Notes under the pieces: model-generated
Databases searched by the model: none
What the model was told of the DNA's origin: nothing
What the model saw: only the letters and a program-made list of their open reading frames with translations
Source: Pigmentiphaga sp. NML080357
GTDB taxonomy: Bacteria > Pseudomonadota > Gammaproteobacteria > Burkholderiales > Burkholderiaceae_B
Direction: 5' to 3'
Assembly (NCBI RefSeq): GCF_002188465.1
Contig: NZ_NINW01000049.1
Coordinates: 248,001-312,000, forward strand
DNA length: 64,000 nucleotides
Shown here: piece by piece, positions 8,509-16,810 of the stretch
How the letters are laid out: each line of letters starts with the position of its first letter
Position numbering within the stretch: position 1 is the first letter of the stretch
Program-made: the position numbers and the translations under genes

Positions 8509-9447
8509 CTACTGGCGCGCCTGCCTGCCAAAAAGCCCCGCGATCCCATTCCTCAACCACCGGTGTCCCGGATCGTTGTTCCATCGCTTGTGCCAGAACT
8601 GCCGGATCGCCAGCGGCGCAAGCTTGAAGGGCAGCGGCATGGCGGCAAGCTGGTTCGGCGCGGCCAGCGCTTCCGCCACGGACGTGGAGACCACGGCAAG
8701 AAAGGGGCTGTCGCGCAGGATCATCGGCACCGAGAGGTAGTGCTGCACCTCCGCCACGATCTTGCGCCGGCTGGCCCGCTCGCCCAGCGCCTTGACGACG
8801 AAGCGGTCCCCCATGGCGGGCGCGCGGATGACGACGTGCGGCAAGGACAGGAAGGCCTCCATCGTCAGGCGCTTGCGCGCGACCGGATTGCGGGCCGAGG
8901 CCAGGCAGACCAGGGTTTCGTCCTTGAGCCGCTGCTGCACGAAATCGCGCTCGCCCAGCGGCAGCATGCCCAGGGCCAGGTCGGCGCCGCCGGTCTCGAG
9001 TTCGGCGCCGTACTGGTCGCGCGGCACCTGCCGGCAGCTCAAGCGCACGCCGGGTGCATGCTCGTGGGCCCATGCGGTCAAGCGCGGCAGGAACATCAGT
9101 TCGCCGACGTCCGTCATCAATAGCCGGAACTCCCGCACCGTCGATCGCGCATCGAAGCCGCGCGATTCCTCGAGCGCGTCCCTGATCAACCCGAGCGCGT
9201 TCCCGACGGGCGCCGCCAGTGCGATGGCCAGGCTGGTGGGCTCCATGCCTTGCCGCGTCCGCACGAACAACGGGTCGTTCAATTGCTGGCGCAGGCGATT
9301 GAGGGCCGCGCTGGTGGCCGATTGAGTGAGGCCGAGCCGCGATCCTGCCAGGGTGATGCTGCGTTCTTGCATCACCGCGGTGAAGACCCGCAACAGGTTC
9401 AGGTCCAGCCGTCCGGTCATAACATCTATATCGTCAATAGTGGCCAT
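8509..9447 (-). CDS. LysR-family regulator, divergent from a Bug/Rieske operon
   Basis: A 312-residue LysR regulator of the NahR/PnbR-like branch. Residues around LDLNLLRVFTAVMQERSIT and LTQSATSAALNRLRQQLND form the DNA-binding domain; the rest is the effector domain. ATG 9447 is taken as start; ATG 9420 and TTG 9468 are alternatives, and the last is unlikely because a 16-bp palindrome overlaps it. The gene is divergent from the Bug and Rieske genes at 9531-11553 across 83 bases, the classical arrangement for a LysR activator and its target operon. Confidence 0.87.
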   Translation of the reverse strand: MATIDDIDVMTGRLDLNLLRVFTAVMQERSITLAGSRLGLTQSATSAALNRLRQQLNDPLFVRTRQGMEPTSLAIALAAPVGNALGLIRDALEESRGFDARSTVREFRLLMTDVGELMFLPRLTAWAHEHAPGVRLSCRQVPRDQYGAELETGGADLALGMLPLGERDFVQQRLKDETLVCLASARNPVARKRLTMEAFLSLPHVVIRAPAMGDRFVVKALGERASRRKIVAEVQHYLSVPMILRDSPFLAVVSTSVAEALAAPNQLAAMPLPFKLAPLAIRQFWHKRWNNDPGHRWLRNGIAGLFGRQARQ

Positions 9448-9461
9448 GATGAGAATTTGTT

Positions 9462-9477
9462 TGAGCAATTCTGCTCA
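9462..9477. promoter_or_regulatory. Palindrome TGAGCA-N4-TGCTCA in LysR/Bug divergent region
   Basis: Six-base perfect arms TGAGCA and TGCTCA with a 4-base spacer lie between the divergent LysR (8509-9447) and Bug (9531) genes. Position and symmetry suit a LysR recognition site serving both directions. It does not show the strict T-N11-A form, so the exact protein contact is inferred. Confidence 0.5.
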
Positions 9478-9530
9478 CACCAATAGCATGTTTTCTCACC
9501 CGACAGAAGCCGACAAGAGGGGATGGAGAC

Positions 9531-10508
9531 ATGTGGAAACGAGGCATGGTGCATGCGGCGTGTGCGGCCGCCTGTTTGGGCGCGCTGGCCGGGCCGGTGC
9601 GCGGCGATGAGTTCCCGGCGCGGCCGGTATCGATCTACGTGGCCAATGCGCCGGGCAGCCAGGCGGACCTGCTGGGCAGGATCCTGGCGCAAGGCATGGC
9701 ACCGCGCCTGGGGCAGAGTGTCATCGTCGAGAACCGCGTGGGCGCGAGCGGATTCATCGCGGCACGGGCCACCGCGCACGCGGCGCCGGACGGCTACACG
9801 GTGATGCTGGGAAGCTCGGGCGTGATGGCCATCAACCCGCACGTGTACGCCAGCGTGCCCTACGACGCCAGGAAGGATTTCGTCGCCCTGGCCTACGTCG
9901 CGTCGTCGCCGAACGTCTTCCTGGTGTCCGCCAACACCGAGGCCAGCAACTTGCGCGACTTCGTCGACGCGGCAGGCAAGGCCGGCCGGCCGATCAACTT
10001 CGGGTCGCTGGGAACGGGGGCGACGACGAACATCGTGTCGCAGCTATTCGGGCGCGCGGCGTCGCTGCCCGTTACCGAAATTGCCTACAAGAGCGAGCCC
10101 GCCATCATCAATGACCTGGTCGCGGGCCGGCTCGATTTCTCGGTCCTGCCCATTGCCTCGACCGTTACCTACATCCGCTCGGGCAAGCTCAAGGCGCTGG
10201 CGGTTACGGCGCAGAAGCGGACGGATTTCCTGGCCGAGCTGCCCACCACCGTCGAAGCGGGCTACGCATCCGTGCAGATGACGCAATGGTTCGGGCTTTT
10301 TGCCCCGGCCGGCACGCCCAGGGGCGCCGTCTCGAAGCTGGCCGCCGCGGGCGAGGCCACGCTGGCGGATCCGGACACGCGGCGGCGCATTGCCCAGCTG
10401 GGCGTCGAGCCGGGAGGGCTGGACAGGCAGGCGTTCCTGCGCTTCTTCGCGTCGCAGTACGAGGAGTACGGAACGACGGTGAAGAAACTCGGCATCAAGG
10501 TTGACTGA
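9531..10508 (+). CDS. Bug/TctC-family periplasmic solute-binding protein (2 of 6)
   Basis: A 325-residue secreted Bug protein with a signal peptide (MWKRGMVHAACAAACLGALAGPVRG). The first ligand loop is unusual: YVANAPGSQADLLGRIL replaces the normal PFxPGGxxD, losing the second glycine, so its ligand contacts may differ from the other five copies. Later family motifs are normal (APDGYTVMLGSSGVMAINPH, FGSLGTGATTN). ATG 9531 is preceded by GGGGATGGAGAC. The last bases overlap the open frame of the Rieske oxygenase, and the two are surely co-transcribed, which suggests that this protein delivers the oxygenase substrate or a precursor. Confidence 0.9.
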   Translation: MWKRGMVHAACAAACLGALAGPVRGDEFPARPVSIYVANAPGSQADLLGRILAQGMAPRLGQSVIVENRVGASGFIAARATAHAAPDGYTVMLGSSGVMAINPHVYASVPYDARKDFVALAYVASSPNVFLVSANTEASNLRDFVDAAGKAGRPINFGSLGTGATTNIVSQLFGRAASLPVTEIAYKSEPAIINDLVAGRLDFSVLPIASTVTYIRSGKLKALAVTAQKRTDFLAELPTTVEAGYASVQMTQWFGLFAPAGTPRGAVSKLAAAGEATLADPDTRRRIAQLGVEPGGLDRQAFLRFFASQYEEYGTTVKKLGIKVD

Positions 10509-10521
10509 TCTGGAGCGGTAC

Positions 10522-11553
10522 ATGTTCTTGCGCAACACCTGGTACATGGCGGGATGGGCCGGCGACATCGACGCCGGCATGCTGGCTCGCCGCATTGCCG
10601 ATACGCCGGTGGTCATCTACAGGAGGGAGGACGGCACGCCCGTCGCCCTGCATGACCGATGCCCGCACCGTTTCGCGCCGCTCAGCCGCGGCCGGATCGC
10701 CGGCGATGCCATCGAATGCGGCTATCACGGCTTGCGGTTCGACGGTAGCGGAAAGTGCGTGGGCAATCCGCATGGCGATGGCCGGATTCCCCAGGCGGCC
10801 GAGGTGCGCGCCTTCCCCGTTGTCGAGAAATACACCCTGCTGTGGATATGGCTGGGCGAGCCGTCGCTGGCCGACGCGTCGGCGATTCCGGATTTTTCGT
10901 TCCTGGACGATCCGGCGCGGCGCCGCGTCGACGGCTATCTGCACGTGCAGGCCAATTACCTCTTGGAGACGGACAATCTCCTCGACCTCAGCCATACCCA
11001 GTTCGTCCACACCAATTTCCACTTCAGCGAGGCCATCCTGAAGGGGCGGCACGAGGTCACGCAGAGCGGGCACACCGTGCACAGCAACCTGTGGTGCCCC
11101 GACGGCGCGGCCTCGCCGATGTTCGCCAAGCGCATTCCCGGCTACGACGGCCGATCGCCGGTCGATCAATGGATGGACATGCGCTGGGATCCGCCCTGCC
11201 TGCTGCGCCTCGACACGGGCATCACGCCCGCCGGCCGGCCCAGGGAGGAAGGGGGGCAGAGCTTCACCGCCCACATCCTGACGCCCGAGACCGAGACCTC
11301 CACGCACTACTTCTTCGCGCACAGCAGGAACTTTCGCGTGGCCGACGAGGAGATGGACGAGGCCATCGCGCACTGGCAGCGGGTGGGCTTCGGCGAGCAG
11401 GACAAGCCGATGCTGGAGGCCGTGCAGCGGGCCATGGGCACGACCGACCTGATGAGCCTGAAGCCCATCCTGCTGCCCATCGATACGGCGGCGGTCCGGG
11501 CACGGCGCATCGTCAAGCAGCTGCTGGAAGCGGAAGAGGGCGGCGCGCGCTAG
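10522..11553 (+). CDS. VanA-type Rieske [2Fe-2S] aromatic oxygenase, terminal component
   Basis: A 343-residue terminal oxygenase, paralogous in architecture to the one at 1680. The Rieske ligands fall at the same positions, C47-P-H49 and C66-G-Y-H69, and the catalytic iron site is in NLLDLSHTQFVH (D155, H158, H163). ATG 10522 is preferred because GGAG sits seven bases upstream and VanA-family proteins begin M-F-L-R-N; the open frame reaches TTG 10501 inside the Bug gene's end. It is the second gene of the Bug-Rieske operon and is followed by a strong GC hairpin and a MarR gene. No reductase gene is next to it, so electrons must come from a partner encoded elsewhere. Confidence 0.88.
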   Translation: MFLRNTWYMAGWAGDIDAGMLARRIADTPVVIYRREDGTPVALHDRCPHRFAPLSRGRIAGDAIECGYHGLRFDGSGKCVGNPHGDGRIPQAAEVRAFPVVEKYTLLWIWLGEPSLADASAIPDFSFLDDPARRRVDGYLHVQANYLLETDNLLDLSHTQFVHTNFHFSEAILKGRHEVTQSGHTVHSNLWCPDGAASPMFAKRIPGYDGRSPVDQWMDMRWDPPCLLRLDTGITPAGRPREEGGQSFTAHILTPETETSTHYFFAHSRNFRVADEEMDEAIAHWQRVGFGEQDKPMLEAVQRAMGTTDLMSLKPILLPIDTAAVRARRIVKQLLEAEEGGAR

Positions 11554-11572
11554 GAAAGTGCGGTGGTGTGAC

Positions 11573-11591
11573 GGGGCCCGGGGCGGGCCCC
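11573..11591. terminator. GC-rich hairpin downstream of the Rieske gene
   Basis: Arms GGGGCCC (11573-11579) and GGGCCCC (11585-11591) form a perfect 7-bp stem with a 5-base loop just past the Rieske stop codon. There is no U-tract, so this could be a weak terminator or an RNA-stabilising element. Confidence 0.35.
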
Positions 11592-11677
11592 GGCGGCGAG
11601 GCGGATCGGCGGTTTTCGAGCAAAAGCGAGGCTGGAGTTGTGCTACCTTTCCCGCTCCGCCGCTGTTTTCCGCACTC

Positions 11678-12106
11678 ATGAACATACGCACGCAAAGCCT
11701 CGGTTTCGTCGTCGGCACGCTGAACCGACGCATCGTCTGGCGCCTTGCCCAATTGACCGGCCCGCACGGCGTCATGCCGGGCCAGTTCCCGGTGCTGCGC
11801 TGCCTGCGCGACGTCGAGGTCTCCACCCAGATGGAATTGGCGCGCATGGTCGGCGTCGAGCAGCCTTCGATGGCGGCGACGCTCACGCGCATGGAGAAGA
11901 ACGGCCTGATCGAGCGCGTATCGGACGAACAGGATGCGCGCCGGCGCCTCGTGTCGCTGACGGAGCGGGGCAAGGAGATGCTTGCCTTGATGACCGACTC
12001 GGCGCAGGAGGTCTACAAGGACGCGTGCGCGGAGCTGACCGAGGACGAAGTCGCCGAGTTCCTGCGCATCGGCGCGAAGATGATCGAGAACCTGGAAGAT
12101 AAATAA
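11678..12106 (+). CDS. MarR-family transcriptional regulator
   Basis: A 142-residue winged-helix regulator. The order GPHGVMPGQFPVLRCLRD, TQMELARMVGVEQPSMAATL (recognition helix region), then the wing SDEQDARRRLVSLTERG is diagnostic of MarR. ATG 11678 (MNIRTQSLGF) gives the usual length; the open frame upstream is non-coding in character. It follows the Bug-Rieske operon by 124 bases and is separated from it by a hairpin, and it converges on the next Bug gene. Its target could be the 24-bp palindrome at 15785, which no adjacent regulator explains, but that is only a guess. Confidence 0.88.
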   Translation: MNIRTQSLGFVVGTLNRRIVWRLAQLTGPHGVMPGQFPVLRCLRDVEVSTQMELARMVGVEQPSMAATLTRMEKNGLIERVSDEQDARRRLVSLTERGKEMLALMTDSAQEVYKDACAELTEDEVAEFLRIGAKMIENLEDK

Positions 12107-12125
12107 GGCGGCACCGTGTGCCGCC
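12107..12125. terminator. Bidirectional hairpin between convergent MarR and Bug genes
   Basis: Arms GGCGGCAC and GTGCCGCC (8 bp, 3-base loop) start right after the MarR stop. On the minus strand the stem is followed by TTATTTATCTT, a T-rich tail suited to terminating the Bug transcript; on the plus strand no T-run follows. Confidence 0.5.
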
Positions 12126-12172
12126 TCTCGCGGCCCGCGGCATGCGCGCCCCGGGCCAGCAATGGCTTCGCG

Positions 12173-13159
12173 CTACTGCAGCTTGATCCCCGCCTCGCTC
12201 ACCACCCGTTTCCACTTCACCGACTCCTCCTGCAGGAATTGCTGCAGTTCGGCCGGGGTGCTGCCGGCCACTTCCAGCCCCTGGGTCTGCGCACGCGCGC
12301 GCAGTTCGGGCAGGGCCAGCGCGGTCCTGATTTCAGTGCTCAGTTTTTCCACGATGGGCCGCGGCGTGTCCTTGGGCGCGAAGATGCCCACCCAGGTATC
12401 GGCCGCGAACCCTGGCACGCCGGCTTCGGCGACGGTGGGCACGTCCGGAAGCGCGGGCGAGCGTTTCGTGCCGGTGGTGGCCAGCGCCTTCAGTTTGCCC
12501 GAGGCGACCAGCGGAATGGAAGCGGTCAGGTCCATGAAGCCGATCGGCACGCGGCCGCCGATGATGTCCTGCAGGGCTTCCGGCGTGCCCTTGTAGGGCA
12601 CGTTGCGCATGTCGAGGCCGGCCGCCTGCCGGAACAGCTCGGCCGCCAGGTGATGGCTGGTGCCCACGCCGTTGGTGGCGTAGGTCAGCATGCCGGGCTT
12701 GGCCTTGGCCTGTTCGATCAACTGCTTGATGCTGCCTATGCCGGCCTGCGGATCGGCCACCACGACGACCGGCGCGCGCGCCACCATGGAGACGGCCACG
12801 AAGTCCTTGGCGGGCTCGTAGTCGAGGCTGTAGAGGTTAGGGTTGATGGCCATCGCGCCGGTCACGCCGACCAGCAGGTTGTAGCCGTCGGCCGGCGCCT
12901 TGGCGATGTAGCGGGTGGCGAGGTTGCCCGCCGCGCCGGGCCGGTTCTCGATCAGGAAGGGCTGGCGCAGTTGCGCCTGCAGCCGTTCGGCCATGCTGCG
13001 GGTGATGGTGTCGGCGGATCCGCCGGGCGGGAACGGCAGCGCGAGCTTGACCGGCCGCTCGGGGTAGCCGGCGGCGGTGTCGGCGTGGACGGCGGGCGCC
13101 AGCAGCATGCCCGCGAGCGCAAGCCATGGCGCGAAGCCGCGCGGTAGCGTGAAAGCCAT
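12173..13159 (-). CDS. Bug/TctC-family periplasmic solute-binding protein (3 of 6)
   Basis: A 328-residue secreted Bug protein. The signal peptide MAFTLPRGFAPWLALAGMLL...AVHA is followed by the canonical ligand loop LPFPPGGSADTITRSM, then PADGYNLLVGVTGAMAINPN and VPYKGTPEALQDI. ATG 13159 has a perfect AAGGAGGAG ribosome site; the same frame remains open through the upstream monooxygenase gene, which is an accident of high GC. It is the last gene of a minus-strand operon with a luciferase-like monooxygenase, a hydrolase and an FMN reductase, so its ligand is probably the substrate of that monooxygenase. Confidence 0.92.
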   Translation of the reverse strand: MAFTLPRGFAPWLALAGMLLAPAVHADTAAGYPERPVKLALPFPPGGSADTITRSMAERLQAQLRQPFLIENRPGAAGNLATRYIAKAPADGYNLLVGVTGAMAINPNLYSLDYEPAKDFVAVSMVARAPVVVVADPQAGIGSIKQLIEQAKAKPGMLTYATNGVGTSHHLAAELFRQAAGLDMRNVPYKGTPEALQDIIGGRVPIGFMDLTASIPLVASGKLKALATTGTKRSPALPDVPTVAEAGVPGFAADTWVGIFAPKDTPRPIVEKLSTEIRTALALPELRARAQTQGLEVAGSTPAELQQFLQEESVKWKRVVSEAGIKLQ

Positions 13160-13200
13160 GTGTGTCTCCTCCTTGGGTGGCAATGGCCGCTCGATCGAGC

Positions 13201-14337
13201 TCAGGCGGCGTCTTTGAAGTGGGGAATGATCTCCTGGGCGATGGCCTGCATGTTGGCGCGCACCATGTCGTCGGGCATGGTGCCGAACTGGGTCTTGGTG
13301 AGCGTCGTGCCGAAACCCGCCAGGTCTTCGTATTCGGCCAGCTTCTCGCGCACCGTGGCCGGGCTGCCGATGATGACCAGGCCCGACTTGACCAGGTCTT
13401 CCACCGACTGCGGCTTGGAGCCGACCGCGCGCGTGGACTTGATCCGCTTCATCGCTTCGATGTTGGTGTAGCCCGGCGGCAGCAGCATTTCCATCGGCAT
13501 CTTCAGGAGCCGCGTCATCAGCGCTTCCAGGTGCGGCTTGGCTTCGGCCATCGCGCGTTCGTCGGTCTCGGCCACGTAGATGCAGTTGGACCAGGCGAGC
13601 TGGTCGCGGCTGGCCTCGTAGCCGGCCTTGCGCGCTTCCTCGCGGTACATGTCGAAGAACTTCTTCACCGTGGCGATGGGGCTGAGGGTCTGGCAGTAGG
13701 TGTAGCGCAGCCCCGCGGCCCAGCGGATGGTGCTGCTCGATCCCTGCGAAGGCACCCAGATCGGCGGATGCGGGTCCTGGTAGGGCCGCGGCCACGGATT
13801 CACGTACTGGAACTGGTAGTGCTTGCCCGTGTACGAGAAGGGGCCGGGTTCGGTCCATGCCCGCACGATGAGGTCGTGCGCCTCGGCGAAACGCGCCTGC
13901 GACTCGGCCGGGTTGATGCCCATGGCGTGGTACTCGGCGCCGATGCCGCGCACGAAGCCGGCGATGAAACGCCCGCGCGTCAGGTTGTCCAGCATGGCGA
14001 ACTCTTCGGCCACCATCAGCGGGTTGTTCAACAGCGGCAGCGCGCGGCCCAGCACGGCGATGCGGGCGCGCTTGACGCTGCGCGCCAGCGCGCCCGCCAG
14101 CACCCCGGGAATGGGCATCAGGCCGTACGCCGTCTGGTGGTGCTCGTTCAGGCACACGCCGTCGAAGCCGAGCTGGTCGGCGTATTCCATCTGGTCCAGG
14201 TACTCGTGATAGAGCTCCGCGCCCAGCTTGGGATCGTAGTGGCTGTTGGAAAACGTCACCCATGCCGAGCCGTTCTTCTGGATCGCTTCCAGGTCCGCAT
14301 GGCGATAGGGCATCAGGTGGAAATTGAAGAACTTCAT
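13201..14337 (-). CDS. Luciferase-like flavin-dependent monooxygenase (bacterial LLM family)
   Basis: A 378-residue member of the bacterial luciferase-like family, enzymes that use reduced FMN supplied by a partner reductase to attack unactivated C-S, C-N or ring bonds. The N-terminus MKFFNFHLMPYRH, the DQLGFDGVCLNEHHQT segment and LGRALPLLNNPLMVAEEFAM are typical of the LLM barrel, followed by RGRFIAGFVRGIGAEYHAMG. ATG 14337 overlaps the stop of the upstream hydrolase by four bases, showing translational coupling. The FMN reductase two genes upstream is the evident electron supplier. Substrate class (organosulfur, chelator, cyclic amide) cannot be told from sequence. Confidence 0.88.
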   Translation of the reverse strand: MKFFNFHLMPYRHADLEAIQKNGSAWVTFSNSHYDPKLGAELYHEYLDQMEYADQLGFDGVCLNEHHQTAYGLMPIPGVLAGALARSVKRARIAVLGRALPLLNNPLMVAEEFAMLDNLTRGRFIAGFVRGIGAEYHAMGINPAESQARFAEAHDLIVRAWTEPGPFSYTGKHYQFQYVNPWPRPYQDPHPPIWVPSQGSSSTIRWAAGLRYTYCQTLSPIATVKKFFDMYREEARKAGYEASRDQLAWSNCIYVAETDERAMAEAKPHLEALMTRLLKMPMEMLLPPGYTNIEAMKRIKSTRAVGSKPQSVEDLVKSGLVIIGSPATVREKLAEYEDLAGFGTTLTKTQFGTMPDDMVRANMQAIAQEIIPHFKDAA

Positions 14338-15125
14338 GCGGGGCTCCCGATCGAGGCGGTGAATCGTGTCAGCGCGGCCACGGTCTCGGCCGTGCGTTCC
14401 AGGTGGGGCGCGTGGCCGCAATCTCCCATCTCGGCCAGCGTGGCGCGCGCGATGCGGTCGCGCCAGGAGCGGCCGTACTCGGCGGGCAGGATGCGGTCGT
14501 TCGCGCCCCATACCACCAGCGTGGGCACGGCGATGCGATGCAGCCACTTGGCCAGGTCGGGATCGTGGCCGCGCGGCTGCCAGGTCAGGCGGGCCGTGAT
14601 TTCCTTGTTGCGCACGGCCACGTCCAGCTCTTCCTCGGAAGGCGTGCGCTCGAGCAGGCGCGCGGCCAGCGCCGGGTCGTGGTAGGTGTCGCGCACCAGG
14701 TCGTCGTCCGTGCGCAGGAAGACGTCCACCGTGGGCACGCCCGGCACGTAGATGCCCTGGGCCGAGATCAGCGTGAGCGAGGCCAGCGCATGGCTGTTGC
14801 GCACCGCCAGTTCGGCGGCGATCCAGCCGCCCAGGTCATAGCCCACCAGGTGCACGCCCTGGAGCTTTTGCTGGTCGATGTAGTCCAGGTAGAAGTTGGC
14901 GAGATCGCGCACGTTGTCCAGCCACGCGGGAACTGCGCTGCCGCCGTAGCCGGGGTGCTCCGGCGCATGGCAGTCGTAGTGCTCGGCCAGCGCCGGCAGC
15001 ACGGCCTGCGATTCGGCCAGGCCGCCGGGGCCGTGCAGGAACAGGAGCGGCTGGCCTTTGCCGGCGCGCGAGACGCGCAGCGCGGTATCGCGTATGCGCA
15101 GGGTTGACGCGTCCATTGCGGTCAT
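14334..15125 (-). CDS. Alpha/beta hydrolase with Asp nucleophile (epoxide hydrolase/dehalogenase-like)
   Basis: A 263-residue alpha/beta hydrolase. The oxyanion segment LLFLHGPGG is followed by the nucleophile elbow HLVGYDLGGWIAA, where the nucleophile is Asp rather than Ser. Asp at this position is the hallmark of epoxide hydrolases and haloacid/haloalkane dehalogenases. The acid VVWGANDRILPAEY and the base GDCGHAPHLE complete the triad. It overlaps the monooxygenase start by four bases. A mechanism through an alkyl-enzyme ester, on an epoxide, halide or lactone made by the monooxygenase, is therefore more likely than simple ester cleavage. Some C-C hydrolases also vary here, so this needs an assay. 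Confidence 0.82.
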   Translation of the reverse strand: MTAMDASTLRIRDTALRVSRAGKGQPLLFLHGPGGLAESQAVLPALAEHYDCHAPEHPGYGGSAVPAWLDNVRDLANFYLDYIDQQKLQGVHLVGYDLGGWIAAELAVRNSHALASLTLISAQGIYVPGVPTVDVFLRTDDDLVRDTYHDPALAARLLERTPSEEELDVAVRNKEITARLTWQPRGHDPDLAKWLHRIAVPTLVVWGANDRILPAEYGRSWRDRIARATLAEMGDCGHAPHLERTAETVAALTRFTASIGSPA

Positions 15126-15163
15126 GGATGTCCTCCTTGATGGATTGATGGGGCCGCGCCGCT

Positions 15164-15772
15164 TCAGGCGGCGGCGCGTACCGCGGTACTGGGGCAGGGC
15201 TGCTGCGCGCGCATGCGATGGGCGAATTCGGAGACCTCCCGGCCCAGCGTGCGCAGCTGTTCGTCCACGCGGGCATCGATGCAGCGGCCGTCGGGCGCGA
15301 ACGCCGGCTCGGTGCCGCCTATGCAGACGCCCAGCGGCGTCGGCCAGCCCCGCAGCGCGTGCACGATGTCGCGCAGCGCGCTGAGCGTGGTGACGGCGCC
15401 TTGCCAGCCGGCCGCGTTGGCGATGCAGCCCACGGCGCGTCCGCTCAGGTAGGGACGGGCGTCGGTGCGCAGGTCCTCGGTGTAGTCGAGCGCGTTCTTG
15501 ACCAGGCCCGACAGGCTGCCGTGGTAGCCCGGCGAAGCGATGATCACGCCATCGGCCCGCCGCAGTTCGGCCACCAGGCGCAGCGCCGCCGGGGTGCGGC
15601 TGGGATCGTGCGGGGCGTACATGGGCAGGATCAGGTCGTCGCCCGCCAGCAGGACGACCTGCGCGCCGGTGGCGGCGACCGCGTCCAGCGCGTGGCGCAG
15701 CGCGCGCTCGGTGGACGAGTCGGGGCGGGTGGTGCCGCCCAGGGCCACGACGCGAAGCGGGGAGGGATTCAT
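15164..15772 (-). CDS. NAD(P)H-dependent FMN reductase
   Basis: A 202-residue flavodoxin-fold reductase of the SsuE/MsuE class. The phosphate-binding loop VVALGGTTRPDSSTERAL and the signature SPGYHGSLSGLVKNALDYTE are both clear. It is the first gene of the operon that contains the luciferase-like monooxygenase and would supply it with FMNH2, the usual two-component arrangement. Its ATG lies only 12 bases from a perfect 24-bp palindrome, which implies repression of the whole operon. Confidence 0.92.
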   Translation of the reverse strand: MNPSPLRVVALGGTTRPDSSTERALRHALDAVAATGAQVVLLAGDDLILPMYAPHDPSRTPAALRLVAELRRADGVIIASPGYHGSLSGLVKNALDYTEDLRTDARPYLSGRAVGCIANAAGWQGAVTTLSALRDIVHALRGWPTPLGVCIGGTEPAFAPDGRCIDARVDEQLRTLGREVSEFAHRMRAQQPCPSTAVRAAA

Positions 15773-15784
15773 GCCGGTCTCCGT

Positions 15785-15808
15785 TAATACATAGCTAGCT
15801 ATGTATTA
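15785..15808. promoter_or_regulatory. Perfect 24-bp palindromic operator upstream of the FMN reductase operon
   Basis: The sequence from 15785 to 15808 is its own reverse complement; each half reads TAATACATAGCT. It is AT-rich inside very GC-rich DNA and sits directly upstream of the first gene of the 12173-15772 operon. The form suits a MarR or TetR-type dimer acting as repressor. The neighbouring LysR gene (15861-16781) is on the same strand and upstream; the MarR gene at 11678 lies at the other end of the operon. Confidence 0.75.
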
Positions 15809-15860
15809 CGCGCCTAAGCGGCGGGAATGTCAAGGGGTGGCGCGATAAAGGAGGGTGACG

Positions 15861-16781
15861 CTATTCCATCCCCTTGCTCCAGGACTTGGGCGTCCTGGCC
15901 CATTCCTTCAGGAACTCGAGAAAGACCTGGACTCGCATGGGCAGGTTCTTGCGGGACGAATAGATCGCGTAGACGTCCAGGCCCGAGGGCACGTAGGCGG
16001 GCAGGACGACCTCCAGCTCGCCGCGCTCGATTTCCTCGGCGATCATGTAGTAAGGGTGCATGGAGATGCCCATGCCGGCCAGCGCGGCCTCCTTGAGCGC
16101 ATCGCCGAAATCCGAGCGAAGGGGCCCCTGGACCCGGACCGAGACCGGTCCATCGGGCCCGGTGAAGTTCCAGGTGGCGGTGGGCGACTTGTTCCAGTTG
16201 ACCAGGCACTTGCAGCGCTGGAGATCGCGAGGGTGCTGCAAGGGCGCTGTCTTGGCCAGATATGCCGGCGAGGCGACCAGCGCCTGGCGTGCCTCGGCCA
16301 GCGGAATGGCGATGAAGCTGGCGTCCTTCAGCACAGGCACGATAATGATGCCTACGTCCAGACCTTGCTCGACGAAGGTTTCCTGCTTGCGCACCGTGAG
16401 CAGGCTGAGCGCGATCTGGACGTCCGGGTAGCGCTCGTGGAATTCGCCGATCACGGGCAAGAGGCGCTGAGTGCCGAAGGCGGGCGGCACGCCCACCCGC
16501 ACCACGCCCGAGACGTCGCGCGACAAGTCGTGCACGGATTCGCGCAGGTCGTCGTAGCGCCGCAGCAGGTCGCCACCGTTCTCCAGTACCTGCAGACCGG
16601 CCGGCGTCAGCCCCAGTTGCTTGGTCGTGCGATTGAGCAGCTTGACGCCCAGCGACCGCTCGAGCCAGGCCACCTGCTTGGTGCAGGTGGCGCGCGAGAC
16701 GCCGAAGTGCTGCGCGGCGCCGGCGAAGCTGTTGCGCCGGGCCACCTCCAGGAACATGCGCAGACAACTGAGCTGGTCCAA
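15861..16781 (-). CDS. LysR-family transcriptional regulator
   Basis: A 306-residue LysR regulator of the CrgA/AaeR-like branch, with the DNA-binding domain in LRMFLEVARRNSFAGAAQHF and SRATCTKQVAWLERSLGVKL. The first codon is TTG at 16781, supported by GAGGA seven bases upstream and by the family start. It is divergent from the Bug gene at 16965 with a 13-bp inverted repeat in between, so that gene is its likely target; it could also read the operon downstream on its own strand. Confidence 0.87.
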   Translation of the reverse strand: MDQLSCLRMFLEVARRNSFAGAAQHFGVSRATCTKQVAWLERSLGVKLLNRTTKQLGLTPAGLQVLENGGDLLRRYDDLRESVHDLSRDVSGVVRVGVPPAFGTQRLLPVIGEFHERYPDVQIALSLLTVRKQETFVEQGLDVGIIIVPVLKDASFIAIPLAEARQALVASPAYLAKTAPLQHPRDLQRCKCLVNWNKSPTATWNFTGPDGPVSVRVQGPLRSDFGDALKEAALAGMGISMHPYYMIAEEIERGELEVVLPAYVPSGLDVYAIYSSRKNLPMRVQVFLEFLKEWARTPKSWSKGME

Positions 16782-16810
16782 GTCCCTATCCTCGCCGGTT
16801 TCTCTTTTGG

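Noticed and set aside
12173-14263. Single 696-codon minus-strand frame
   Set aside because: It is the Bug gene (from ATG 13159) plus a shadow of the luciferase-like gene; a ribosome site and signal peptide mark the true start.
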